Source: Clostridia bacterium (GTDB lineage Bacteria; Bacillota_E; RBS10-35; JAJYVN01). From it: a stretch of 10,313 nucleotides of DNA. The position numbers were made by a program, and so were the translations under genes. The stretch is taken from assembly GCA_027335545.1 (NCBI GenBank), contig DAHWHV010000190.1, positions 1-10,313 of the forward strand, read 5' to 3'. How positions within the stretch are numbered: position 1 is the first letter of the stretch; each line of letters starts with the position of its first letter. Positions 1 through 6,498 of this stretch are shown piece by piece. The notes below the pieces were generated by a model. The model saw only the letters and a list, made by a program, of their open reading frames with translations, made no database searches and was not told the origin of the DNA.

Positions 1-25
1 TCGTGCCCGGCGCACGGCCGCCACG

Positions 26-1432
26 GTGGACCCCGCCCACCGCCGCCCGGCGGCCGCCCCGCTGCGCGCGCGGGAGGAGCGCCTGCTGCGCTCCCTGGGC
101 CGCTGGGGGTTCCTGTGCCGGGCGCAGAACCGGGGGCTGCACGGCGCCCCCGGCGCCAGGGCCGCGGCCGAGCTCTACGATCGGGGGTGGCTCCGCGCCA
201 CGCGGCTCGCGCACGGTCTACCGGCGGGGGTGGCCTACTCGCTGACCCCCGCCGGGCGACGCGCCCTGGCCGACCTCCCCGCTGCGCCGCCGCCGCTGCA
301 TCCGGACCTGGGGCAGGTGGACCGGCTGCTGGCCACCGTGGATCTGGCCCGCTGGCTCCAGGGCCGCGGCTGGACGTGGACGCATTGGACCGATCCGGGC
401 CTGCCGGTCGGCGCCGCCGCGCGGCTGCGGGCCGAGCGGGTGCCGGCGCCGCACGGTCTGGTGGGCCTGCCCGGGGGGCGCCGCCTCCCCGCCTGGCTCC
501 TGCTCTGGCCCCTGCCGATCTGGGACGTGCGGCGCCGCGTCCTGGTCGGCTCGGTCGCCTGTGGTGTCGGGAGCGGCTACGTCTTCGCGCCGCCGGGGCT
601 CTGCGCGCAGCTGCGGGAGGCCGAGGTCCCGGCCCTCCTGGAGGCCTGGGACCCGCCGCACCTGGGCGGTCGCGCGCCCTTCCGGCCCGGCTGGCTCCCC
701 CCCAACGCAACCCCGCCGTCCCACCGGCGCGACCGGGGGGCGGGTCCCGCCGCGCTCCGGCCGGACCGCCTCGGGCCGGCGGGGCTCGCGACGCTGGACC
801 TGCTGGACCGCTTCGGCTACGCCACACCCGGCCAGCTCGCGCGGGCGCGGGGGCTCGCCGCGCGCTCCGCCCACCCCGACCTCCGCCGACTCCTCGCCCT
901 GGGCCTGGCCCAGCCGGCCCCCCTCGGCGGCCGCCTCCAGGTCTGGTCCGCCACTCCCGCGGGCCAGGCCGCCGCCGGCTCGGGGCGGGCGCCGGTCCCG
1001 CGGGACCCGCCGCACCCGCGCCACAGCCTGGCGCTCCTGGAGCTGGCCGAGGGGCTCTGCCGGCGCACCGGGGGACGCTGGGCCACCGAGCGCGAGCTGC
1101 GCTCCGAGGCCGGGCGGGCCGGCGGTCCGCCCCTGCCGCCCCCGGACGGGCGCCTGACGCTGCCGGACGGCCGGCGGGCTCTGATCCAGCTGCAACTCAC
1201 CGCCGCCTCCCCCGCGGCCCTGGATGGGTTCGTGGGGCCCCACCTGGCCTCCGGCAGCGCCGAGGAGGTCTGGTATGTCTGCGTCCCCCACCTGGCCGCC
1301 GCCCTGCGGCGCCGCTGGATCGGCGACGAGCGCGTGCGGGTGATCCCCTGGCGGGCCCCCCACTTCCCGCGCCAGCGCGGCACCGCGCCGGAGGACCCCG
1401 CCCTCACCGGCGTCGAGGGCCTCCGGGCCTGA
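26..1432 (+). CDS. Replication-relaxation-like protein, duplicated winged-helix architecture, possibly 5'-partial
   Basis: I see two similar halves. Each has a winged-helix-like segment ending in a wing of the TPAG type (residues about 15-80, YSLTPAGRRAL; about 254-318, SATPAGQAAA). Each then has an alpha/beta segment with a PxG-x4-PxGRR strand and a YV-x-x-P strand. The second half fits the replication-relaxation family: H333 opens the HSLALLELAEG helix, followed by an ATERELR element and PDGRLTLPDGRR around D374. That family occurs on plasmids, integrative elements and chromosomes of Bacillota and Actinobacteria, and its biochemical role is poorly defined. The strand that normally carries acidic residues (E-x-D/E) reads IQLQL here (387-391), so nuclease-like chemistry seems lost. 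GTG at 26 is the first start visible, but it has no ribosome binding site and the frame stays open to the left edge, so the true start may lie outside. Family membership is inferred from motif resemblance only. Confidence 0.6.
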   Translation: MDPAHRRPAAAPLRAREERLLRSLGRWGFLCRAQNRGLHGAPGARAAAELYDRGWLRATRLAHGLPAGVAYSLTPAGRRALADLPAAPPPLHPDLGQVDRLLATVDLARWLQGRGWTWTHWTDPGLPVGAAARLRAERVPAPHGLVGLPGGRRLPAWLLLWPLPIWDVRRRVLVGSVACGVGSGYVFAPPGLCAQLREAEVPALLEAWDPPHLGGRAPFRPGWLPPNATPPSHRRDRGAGPAALRPDRLGPAGLATLDLLDRFGYATPGQLARARGLAARSAHPDLRRLLALGLAQPAPLGGRLQVWSATPAGQAAAGSGRAPVPRDPPHPRHSLALLELAEGLCRRTGGRWATERELRSEAGRAGGPPLPPPDGRLTLPDGRRALIQLQLTAASPAALDGFVGPHLASGSAEEVWYVCVPHLAAALRRRWIGDERVRVIPWRAPHFPRQRGTAPEDPALTGVEGLRA

Positions 1433-1476
1433 GGGGGTTCGCCCGGAGGCCGGGCGGGGTCCAGCCCCCGCGCGAG

Positions 1477-1493
1477 CCCGGCCCCCGGCCGGG
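1477..1493 (+). terminator. GC hairpin downstream of the first gene
   Basis: A perfect 7-bp stem, CCCGGCC / GGCCGGG with a CCC loop, lies 44 nt after the stop codon at 1430-1432. There is no T-run of the classical kind. It is followed directly by a long C-rich, G-poor tract, so termination here could be Rho-dependent or hairpin-assisted. The hairpin is seen in the sequence; the role is inferred. Confidence 0.4.
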
Positions 1494-1498
1494 TGCCG

Positions 1499-1622
1499 TC
1501 CTCCCTCTCCGTCCCGCTCTGCCCCTTTCCTCCCTCTCGACCCCTCCCTCCCCTCCCCTCCCCTCCCCTCCGCTCCGCCCCCTCCCCAATCCCCTCCCTC
1601 CCCAATCCCCTCCCCCTCCCCC
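1499..1622. repeat. Polypyrimidine tract with CCCCT repeats and a 16-bp tandem duplication
   Basis: About 124 bases of the + strand are almost only C and T, with a handful of interrupting purines; 1541-1571 is uninterrupted pyrimidine. Within it, 1550-1569 is four exact CCCCT units. 1582-1597 and 1598-1613 are two perfect adjacent copies of CTCCCCAATCCCCTCC. The minus strand therefore carries four GGGG runs separated by single A residues, an ideal G-quadruplex motif. The + strand transcript would be C-rich and G-poor, as in Rho utilisation sites. No start codon, ribosome binding site or conserved protein is seen in it. Confidence 0.8.
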
Positions 1623-1669
1623 GTCGACCCGGGATGCCGCCGGAGCGGGCCCGCGCGGCGATACCCGCA

Positions 1670-1705
1670 TTGGGACTTGTCCATGGTCGGTTCGCCCAAT
1701 TAGGG
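1670..1705 (+). promoter_or_regulatory. Possible promoter region of the polysaccharide genes
   Basis: This is a less GC-rich patch in the spacer before the transferase gene. It contains TTGGGA (1670-1675), TTGTCC (1677-1682) and CAATTA (1697-1702). It also contains the small inverted repeat GGAC-TT-GTCC (1673-1682). No pair of elements gives both good consensus and 16-18 bp spacing, so this is only a location guess. A CCCCC-GAC-GGGGG hairpin (1741-1753) lies between here and the start codon. Confidence 0.25.
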
Positions 1706-1795
1706 TGGAGCCACCGGAACAGCGCACACGCAACGCTCGTCCCCCGACGGGGGCGGCCCTTTGCCTTGGCGCGCCACCGGGCTCCGATCGGACGT

Positions 1796-1801
1796 AGGGG
1801 G
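1796..1801 (+). promoter_or_regulatory. Ribosome binding site deciding the transferase start
   Basis: AGGGGG lies 7 nt before GTG at 1809. The in-frame TTG at 1761 has no such motif, so the GTG is preferred. Confidence 0.6.
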
Positions 1802-1808
1802 TTGGGAC

Positions 1809-3194
1809 GTGCAACTGGGCCACCACCGCCGCGAGCTCGGCGCCTTCTCCGACGTCCTCATCGCCATCCTGGCCTATGCGATCCTCGTGCGCGTCCACAT
1901 CGGCCCCTTCGCCGCCCAGACCGACAGCGGCATCGGCCTCTGGTACGTCGCGCTCTTCCCGGTGATCGTCGCCCTGTGGTGGGGGCTCTCGGTCATGGTC
2001 CGACGCGACCTGCCCTACCGCCTTGGCGGGACCGCCCACGAGGTCCTGGAGACCGTATCCATCAACGCGGCCGGCGCCGTGGTCCTGCTGGCCCTGAGCC
2101 TGCTGGCCAAGGAGATGGCCGTCAGCCGCCTGGTCGTCGCCGGCTTCCCCATCCTGAGTTGCCTGCTGAACGTCAGCTTCCGCCTCCTGCTGCGGGCCTG
2201 GCTGGCCGCGCGGCGACGCAACGGCTGGGACGTGCGGCACGTACTGGTCGTCGGCCCGGTCGACAAGCTCGCGGAGCTCCAGCCGGCCCTGACCCGGCCC
2301 GACGCCGGGCTGCGGCCGGTCGGGTTGCTGCTACCGATCGGCGCCGCGCTGGATGCGCGGGCCCCCCTACCGGTGCTCGGCGACTACGCCCAGCTCCCCG
2401 AGGTCCTGCACAGTCGCGTCGTCGACCACGTGGCGGTGACGACGGCCGTCGACGACCCGAGCTTCCGTCACATCGTCCAGACGGCCCTGCGCGAGGGCAA
2501 GACCCTGTGGATCATGCTCGATTCCTTCGGCGCCCGCCTGATGGGCCAGAGGGGCGGCGGCCAGGTGGTGGTGCTCTCCCCGCCGACGGACACGGTCGGT
2601 CTGGCCTTCAAGCGCCTGATGGACATCGTGGTCGCCGCCGGGGCCCTGGTGCTGGCCTCTCCCTTCCTCCTAGCGGCGGCACTGGCCATCCTGCTGCAAG
2701 ACGGCGCCCCGGTCATCTTCCGCCAGCGGCGCATCGGGCTGCACGGCCGCGAGTTCACCTGCCTGAAGTTCCGCACGATGGTGCGCGACGCCGAGGCCCG
2801 CCGCCAGGCCCTGCTGGCCCGCAACGAGATGACCGGCCCCGTGTTCAAGATGAAGGGCGACCCGCGCGTCACCCCCGTGGGGCGCATCCTGCGAAAGTTC
2901 TCGATCGACGAGCTACCGCAGCTCTGGAACGTGCTGCGCGGGGACATGAGCCTGGTCGGGCCCCGGCCGCCCCTGCCCGACGAGGTGCGCCAGTATGGCG
3001 AGCCGGACTTCCGCCGGCGCCTGGCCTTCCGCCCCGGCCTCACCTGCCTCTGGCAGGTCTCCGGCCGCAACGCCCTGAGCTTCGAGGAGTGGATGGCCCT
3101 GGATCTGCGCTACGTGGACAACTGGTCGCTGTGGCTGGACTTGGCGATCCTGCTGCGCACCATCCCCACGGTCCTGTTCGGCTCCGGGATGTAG
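1809..3194 (+). CDS. Polyprenyl glycosylphosphotransferase (undecaprenyl-phosphate sugar-1-phosphate transferase)
   Basis: This integral membrane enzyme should transfer a sugar-1-phosphate from a nucleotide sugar to undecaprenyl phosphate, the first step of exopolysaccharide or capsule repeat-unit assembly. The 461-residue length and layout match the WbaP/CpsE-type family. Four N-terminal membrane segments lie at about 14-31, 43-64, 85-100 and 107-129. A Rossmann-like CoA_binding_3 region begins at HVLVVG (144-149). A membrane-inserting helix starts at FKRLMD (267-272). The catalytic bacterial sugar transferase domain follows, with KFRTM (320-324), SIDELPQ (365-371), DMSLVGPRP (379-387) and WQVSGRN (415-421). 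The usual GxGxxG of the Rossmann region is degraded to GPVDKL, so nucleotide binding there is doubtful. GTG at 1809 is chosen over TTG at 1761 because of its ribosome binding site. The gene lies 114 bp before the mannose enzyme on the same strand, probably co-transcribed. The exact sugar (glucose, galactose or mannose) cannot be read from sequence. Confidence 0.93.
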   Translation: MQLGHHRRELGAFSDVLIAILAYAILVRVHIGPFAAQTDSGIGLWYVALFPVIVALWWGLSVMVRRDLPYRLGGTAHEVLETVSINAAGAVVLLALSLLAKEMAVSRLVVAGFPILSCLLNVSFRLLLRAWLAARRRNGWDVRHVLVVGPVDKLAELQPALTRPDAGLRPVGLLLPIGAALDARAPLPVLGDYAQLPEVLHSRVVDHVAVTTAVDDPSFRHIVQTALREGKTLWIMLDSFGARLMGQRGGGQVVVLSPPTDTVGLAFKRLMDIVVAAGALVLASPFLLAAALAILLQDGAPVIFRQRRIGLHGREFTCLKFRTMVRDAEARRQALLARNEMTGPVFKMKGDPRVTPVGRILRKFSIDELPQLWNVLRGDMSLVGPRPPLPDEVRQYGEPDFRRRLAFRPGLTCLWQVSGRNALSFEEWMALDLRYVDNWSLWLDLAILLRTIPTVLFGSGM

Positions 3195-3234
3195 GGCGGG
3201 GGGCGGGACCGGTGCATCCGGGGCGCGCGGCGCG

Positions 3235-3250
3235 GGGGGCAGCGGCCCCC
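3235..3250 (+). other. Small GC hairpin between transferase and mannose genes
   Basis: GGGGGC-AGCG-GCCCCC forms a 6-bp stem in the 114-bp spacer, with no T-run. It may slow or partly attenuate transcription between the two genes, or stabilise the upstream transcript end. This is inference. Confidence 0.3.
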
Positions 3251-3295
3251 GACCCGGCCGCCCCAGGCCCCTGGCCCCTGGATAGGGAAGGCCGT

Positions 3296-3301
3296 GGAGG
3301 T
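3296..3301 (+). promoter_or_regulatory. Ribosome binding site deciding the mannose enzyme start
   Basis: GGAGGT lies 7 nt before GTG at 3309. This supports 3309 over the in-frame GTGs at 3294 and 3300, which overlap or flank the motif itself. Confidence 0.65.
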
Positions 3302-3308
3302 GGCGTGC

Positions 3309-4925
3309 GTGCGACGTCTCGCCGGGCTCCTGGCGGGTGGCGACGGCCAGCGCCTGTGGCCGCGGAGCCGGACCCGACTGCCCAAGCAGTTCCTGAGCCT
3401 GGACGGCCGGGCCTCGTTCCTGCAGCGGACCCACGCTCGGGTCGCGGGGATGGGGGCGGACCACGACGCCTTCGTGCTGACGGCGACGGAGACCGCCGCC
3501 CTGGTCCGGGAGCAGCTTCCGGGGCTGGATGAGCGGCACCTGGTCAGCGAGCCGCTGACGCGCGACACGGCGGCCACCGCCGTGCTGGCGGCCCAGGCCG
3601 CACGCGCCCTGACCGGGGGCGAGGCCCTGCTGGCCCTGCTGCCGGCCGACCACGCCGTCTTCGACGACGCCGCCTTCCGCGCGGCCCTACAGGCCGCGTA
3701 CGCCGCCGCCGAGCGCGAGGGGTGCCCCGTGCTGATCGGGGTTCCCCCGACGCGCCCCGAGCCCGCCTATGGCTACATCCTGCGCGGCCCGGACCTGCCG
3801 CCCTGCGGCGGCACGGCGCTGGCGGTCGTGGAGCGCTTCGTGGAGAAGCCGGCCCTGCGTCGGGCGGCCGAGTTCCTGGCCGACGGTCGCCACCTCAGGA
3901 ACACCGGGGTCTGCGTCTGCCGCACGGACGTCTTGCTGGGGGTCCTGGGGCTCTATGACCCGGGCCTGCGCGCGCTGAGCGAGGGGTTGGGGGGCCGCCA
4001 CCCCTCCGAGGTGCCCGCCGCCGAACTGCGGGCCCTGCTGGAGCCGCTGCCGGCCCGCTCCCTGGACCGCGCCCTCCTGGAGCGGACCGAGCGGGCCGCC
4101 GTCGTCGTGGCCATGCTGGCCTGGGACGACGTGGGCAGCTGGGAGTCGCTGGCCCGGTTGCAGCGCGGGGACGACCAGGGCAACGTGCGCTTCGGCGACG
4201 CCGTCTTCTCCGAGAGCGAGCGGACGGTGGTCTACGGGGCCAGCCGCGGCCGGCTGGTCGTCACCCACGGCGTCGAGGACCTCGTCGTCGTCGATACCCC
4301 TGACGCCACGCTGGTGGCCGCGCGCGACGCCCTGCCCCGCCTGCGGGACGCCCTGACGGCGGTGCGCGACGGGGGCTACGGGGCGCACCTGGACGAGGCT
4401 GCGGTCCGGGAGCAGACGCGCGCGGGCGCCGGCGATCCCGGGATCGAGCTCCCCGGGGCCGAGGAGGTCGCCGCCACCACGGACGAGGCCGTCTGGGAGA
4501 TCGACCTGCGCCCGCACACGCCTGCCGCGCCCGCCCTGCGCGCCCAGGCCGGGCCCCGGCTGCTCGGCGAGGACGGGTGCCGCGTCGTGGCCAAGCCCTG
4601 GGGGCGCGAGGTCTGGTGGGCCGTCTGCCCGGCGTACGCCGCCAAGCGCCTGGAGGTGCGGGCCGGCTGCGCCCTGAGCCTGCAGTACCACGAACTCAAG
4701 CACGAGACCCTCTACTTCCTCAGCGGCCAGGTGTACCTGCGCTTGGGGGAGCAGGAGCGGCTGGTCGGCCCCGGGGACGTGGCGGTCGTGCCCCCTGGGA
4801 CCGTGCACCGGATGGAGGCCGTCAGCGACGCGGTGATCTTCGAGGTGAGCACCCCCGAGCTGGACGACGTGGTCCGATTGGAGGACCGCTACGGCCGTGC
4901 GGGGGTGCCAAGCGGGGCGGGCTGA
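3309..4925 (+). CDS. manC: Mannose-1-phosphate guanylyltransferase fused to a C-terminal cupin (ManC/AlgA-like)
   Basis: This cytoplasmic enzyme should make GDP-mannose from GTP and mannose-1-phosphate. The cupin domain may isomerise fructose-6-phosphate and mannose-6-phosphate, as in type II phosphomannose isomerases. The nucleotidyltransferase part (about 1-350) has LLAGGDGQRLWPRSR (7-21) with PKQF (25-28), LLPADH (110-115), FVEKP (177-181), NTG (198-200) and WDDVGSW (272-278). The cupin (about 427-535) has KPWG (429-432), putative metal ligands H461, H465, E466 and H500 (VHR), and the closing RLEDRYGR (523-530). The 538-residue length is slightly longer than the usual 460-490. The extra length is a poorly conserved linker of about 70 residues rich in Ala, Gly and Glu. 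The cupin motif SLQYHELKHET resembles stand-alone cupins more than the SLQxHxHRxEHW of AlgA/ManC, so the isomerase activity is less certain than the transferase activity. The stop codon lies inside the stem of the terminator hairpin. Confidence 0.9.
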   Translation: MRRLAGLLAGGDGQRLWPRSRTRLPKQFLSLDGRASFLQRTHARVAGMGADHDAFVLTATETAALVREQLPGLDERHLVSEPLTRDTAATAVLAAQAARALTGGEALLALLPADHAVFDDAAFRAALQAAYAAAEREGCPVLIGVPPTRPEPAYGYILRGPDLPPCGGTALAVVERFVEKPALRRAAEFLADGRHLRNTGVCVCRTDVLLGVLGLYDPGLRALSEGLGGRHPSEVPAAELRALLEPLPARSLDRALLERTERAAVVVAMLAWDDVGSWESLARLQRGDDQGNVRFGDAVFSESERTVVYGASRGRLVVTHGVEDLVVVDTPDATLVAARDALPRLRDALTAVRDGGYGAHLDEAAVREQTRAGAGDPGIELPGAEEVAATTDEAVWEIDLRPHTPAAPALRAQAGPRLLGEDGCRVVAKPWGREVWWAVCPAYAAKRLEVRAGCALSLQYHELKHETLYFLSGQVYLRLGEQERLVGPGDVAVVPPGTVHRMEAVSDAVIFEVSTPELDDVVRLEDRYGRAGVPSGAG

Positions 4926-4962
4926 GGCTGGGGGCGGCGCGGGCCGCCCCCAGCCTCAGCCC
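4919..4962 (+). terminator. Perfect 20-bp inverted repeat at the end of the mannose gene
   Basis: The arms 4919-4938 and 4943-4962 are perfectly complementary with a 4-nt loop (GCGG). The TGA stop at 4923-4925 lies inside the left arm. The stem is extremely GC-rich, and there is no T-run on either side. Because the repeat sits at the end of a + gene and faces the convergent minus gene at 5395-6183, it could act on transcripts from both directions. The inverted repeat is seen directly; the terminator role is inferred. Confidence 0.65.
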
Positions 4963-5368
4963 CGGGGGCAGCGGGGCGGGCGGGGGCCGGCACAGCCACG
5001 CGCGCGCCCAACGCCTGCGCCAGCGTGAACCGGGCGTGCCCCGGCGGCCAGAAGAACCAAGCCCACGCGGCCGCGACCGGCAGCAGCGCCCCGAGGCGGC
5101 CCCGGCGCAGGGCCCCAAGCGGGAAGCGCGCGGCCCGCGGGGTGGCGGGGGTGCCTCTGCATGGCCAGGCAACCGTGAGCGCTTGCCCCGACGACTACGC
5201 CCAAAACTGGCCCCACACCACCAGCCCAGGGGCCGTGCGCTCCGCGAGCGCACAGGGACGTTCCTGGACCCCGAGGCCGTCTCGGTCTCCCTGAAGGCGA
5301 TCAGCGCACCGGGGAGTGGGCCGATGAGGCGGGTCGGCCCCGTGGGCCTCTGACCTGGGCGGGGCGAG
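4963..5368. other. Convergent intergenic spacer, no convincing gene
   Basis: This stretch separates the + strand polysaccharide genes from the minus-strand YwiC-like gene. I see no ORF with a ribosome binding site and family motifs. On the minus strand, one frame after the TAG at about 5193-5195 is open. It reads like a plausible protein tail, with a hydrophobic GALLPVAAAWAWFFWPPGHA segment, but has no ATG, GTG or ribosome binding site and runs on without stop into the antisense of the mannose gene. It may be a gene remnant or chance in GC-rich DNA. Confidence 0.4.
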
Positions 5369-5392
5369 GGCGGCCGCGCGCGGCGGGCCGCC
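5369..5392 (-). terminator. GC hairpin after the YwiC-like gene
   Basis: GGCGGCC (5369-5375) and GGCCGCC (5386-5392) form a 7-bp stem with a 10-nt loop. It begins 2 nt after the minus-strand stop codon at 5395-5397. There is no T-run. In GC-rich sequence like this a 7-bp stem could arise by chance, so confidence is low. Confidence 0.35.
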
Positions 5393-5394
5393 GG

Positions 5395-6183
5395 TCACGG
5401 CGGCGGGGCGGGACCGCGGCCCGCGGCCCAGAGGATCAGGGCGATCACCGTGGCCAGCCACAGGGCCTCACGCCATCCCAGCCAACGGAAGTTCCGGGTG
5501 CGCGGTTGCGTATGGGCCATCTCGGCGTGCAGCAAACCCATGCCCAACACCATCGCGGAGGTGGTGAGCGCGCCGGTGGTCAGCCCGGCGATGGCCAGCG
5601 ACACCCCGCCCGCCGCCGACCACCCCCAGAGCAGGCGCGTGGGGGCCGAGCGAGCCGCGGGGCGGGCCTGCGGCACCCGGCTGGTGTATAGGCCCATCGC
5701 GCAGACGGTGCAGCCGACGGCGTAGGCGATGCCGCCGGCCGCCACCCAGGTCGCGGGTTCGGGGGCCGCGGTACCTGCTGCGAGGAAGATGCCCGCCGCG
5801 CTGAGGGCGGACCCCCCGATGCCGGGCCACCACGCGCTGGCGCGGATCAGCCGCATCCCGGCCTCCCATGCGGCCCCGAGCAGCACGAGCGCCAAGGCCA
5901 CGCGGTGGACGGGCTGCGGGCAGAGATGCCACCAGGCCGCGGTCAGGGCCAGCCCGGCTGCGGCCCATGCCGCGCCTCCGCGCCACTCCGGCAGTGGCGG
6001 GAGCCCGTGAGTCCGCCGCCACAGCGACCACACCAGCGGTTCCCGCGCCATCACGCCGCAGAACAGGGCCCCGCCCAAGAGGAGACTCGGGCCCCACGCC
6101 CCGCTGAGGATGCCCGCCGCCGCGCCCGCCGCCCACGGAAGCCCGACGAGGACCCAGGTGCCCCGTTCGGCCGGCCAGCGCAC
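5395..6183 (-). CDS. YwiC-like integral membrane protein
   Basis: This is a 262-residue, strongly hydrophobic protein with about eight predicted membrane segments and no soluble domain. It opens with RWPAERGTWVLVGLP, close to the RWPxEHGAWxML-type start of the YwiC family. It also shows AREPLVWSLWRR after the second segment, a GLYTSRVPQAR element near residue 160, and a final LGWREALWL before the last segment, all in the family's order. The invariant-looking H of EHGAW is R here (ERGTW). In Bacillus subtilis ywiC lies in the nitrate respiration region near fnr and arfM, but its function is not established. No respiratory genes are visible here. The start is GTG at 6183, with GGGAGG about 11 nt upstream, a slightly long spacing. 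It lies downstream of, and on the same strand as, the solute-binding protein gene, but is separated from it by 315 bp with several hairpins, so it is probably transcribed separately. Confidence 0.75.
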   Translation of the reverse strand: MRWPAERGTWVLVGLPWAAGAAAGILSGAWGPSLLLGGALFCGVMAREPLVWSLWRRTHGLPPLPEWRGGAAWAAAGLALTAAWWHLCPQPVHRVALALVLLGAAWEAGMRLIRASAWWPGIGGSALSAAGIFLAAGTAAPEPATWVAAGGIAYAVGCTVCAMGLYTSRVPQARPAARSAPTRLLWGWSAAGGVSLAIAGLTTGALTTSAMVLGMGLLHAEMAHTQPRTRNFRWLGWREALWLATVIALILWAAGRGPAPPP

Positions 6184-6498
6184 CTCGAAACCAGCCTCCC
6201 CACCTCCGCGTTCGCCGCGGGCAGATTAGGATGCCCGCGCCATGGCCGAGGTTACGGGAGGTTGGCGTCTGGCCGCGCGGGTCGGCGGTCCCGAGCCTCC
6301 GGGTGGAGCGAGCACCTTGGAGAGGCGCGACGGATCACCGGAATGGCCCGTGGCGCCAGGGGTGCCAGAAGGCCGCTGCGAAAAGCCGCAGGCACCCCGC
6401 CAAACCACCAGGGACAGCGGGTCACGAGGAATGCCCACCACAGCGTCCGGAAGCGTCCGGACGGCGGGGCCGCAAGACCGGACTCTTGCAGCCCCGGC
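6184..6498 (-). other. Structured spacer between solute-binding protein and YwiC-like genes
   Basis: I see no gene in this stretch, but three inverted repeats. They are 6466-6495 (listed separately), 6359-6398 and 6216-6239. The middle one pairs GGGGTGC (6359-6365) with GCACCCC (6392-6398), with an inner CTGCG (6376-6380) / CGCAG (6387-6391) stem and a further TGGC/GCCA pairing outside. The last pairs CGCGGGCA (6216-6223) with TGCCCGCG (6232-6239) around an 8-nt loop. A short direct repeat, AGCGTCCGGA, occurs at 6442-6451 and 6452-6461. These could be termination or mRNA-stabilising elements, or a small RNA. Confidence 0.5.
6466..6495 (-). terminator. Hairpin terminator of the solute-binding protein gene
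   Basis: GGGGC-x-GCAAGA (6466-6477) and TCTTGC-x-GCCCC (6484-6495) form an 11-bp stem with one internal mismatch and a 6-nt loop. It lies 3 nt after the minus-strand stop at 6499-6501. There is no T-run after it, so it may act as a Rho-assisted or 3'-end-protecting hairpin. Confidence 0.6.

Noticed and set aside
1434..1446. GGTTCGCCC-like T-loop sequences (also near 1690)
   Set aside because: There is no surrounding cloverleaf, acceptor stem or anticodon arm, so these are not tRNA genes.
218..1699. Long minus-strand open frame opposite the first gene
   Set aside because: It is Gly/Arg/Pro-rich with no motifs or ribosome binding site. Long antisense frames are expected in DNA this rich in G+C, while the + strand frame has winged-helix and replication-relaxation motifs.
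1493..3532. Long + strand frame overlapping the transferase gene
   Set aside because: It is an Arg/Pro/Gly-rich shadow. The conserved sugar transferase motifs are in the other frame.
3687..4808. Antisense frame of about 370 codons within the mannose gene
   Set aside because: It has no recognisable domain, and the sense strand encodes an intact conserved enzyme.
4577..5353. + strand frame running past the mannose gene, ending in a natural-looking tail (TFLDPEAVSVSLKAISAPG)
   Set aside because: Most of it overlaps the conserved cupin domain out of frame, and no start or ribosome binding site precedes the tail. The tail alone (about 5260-5353) is too short to call a gene or IS remnant.
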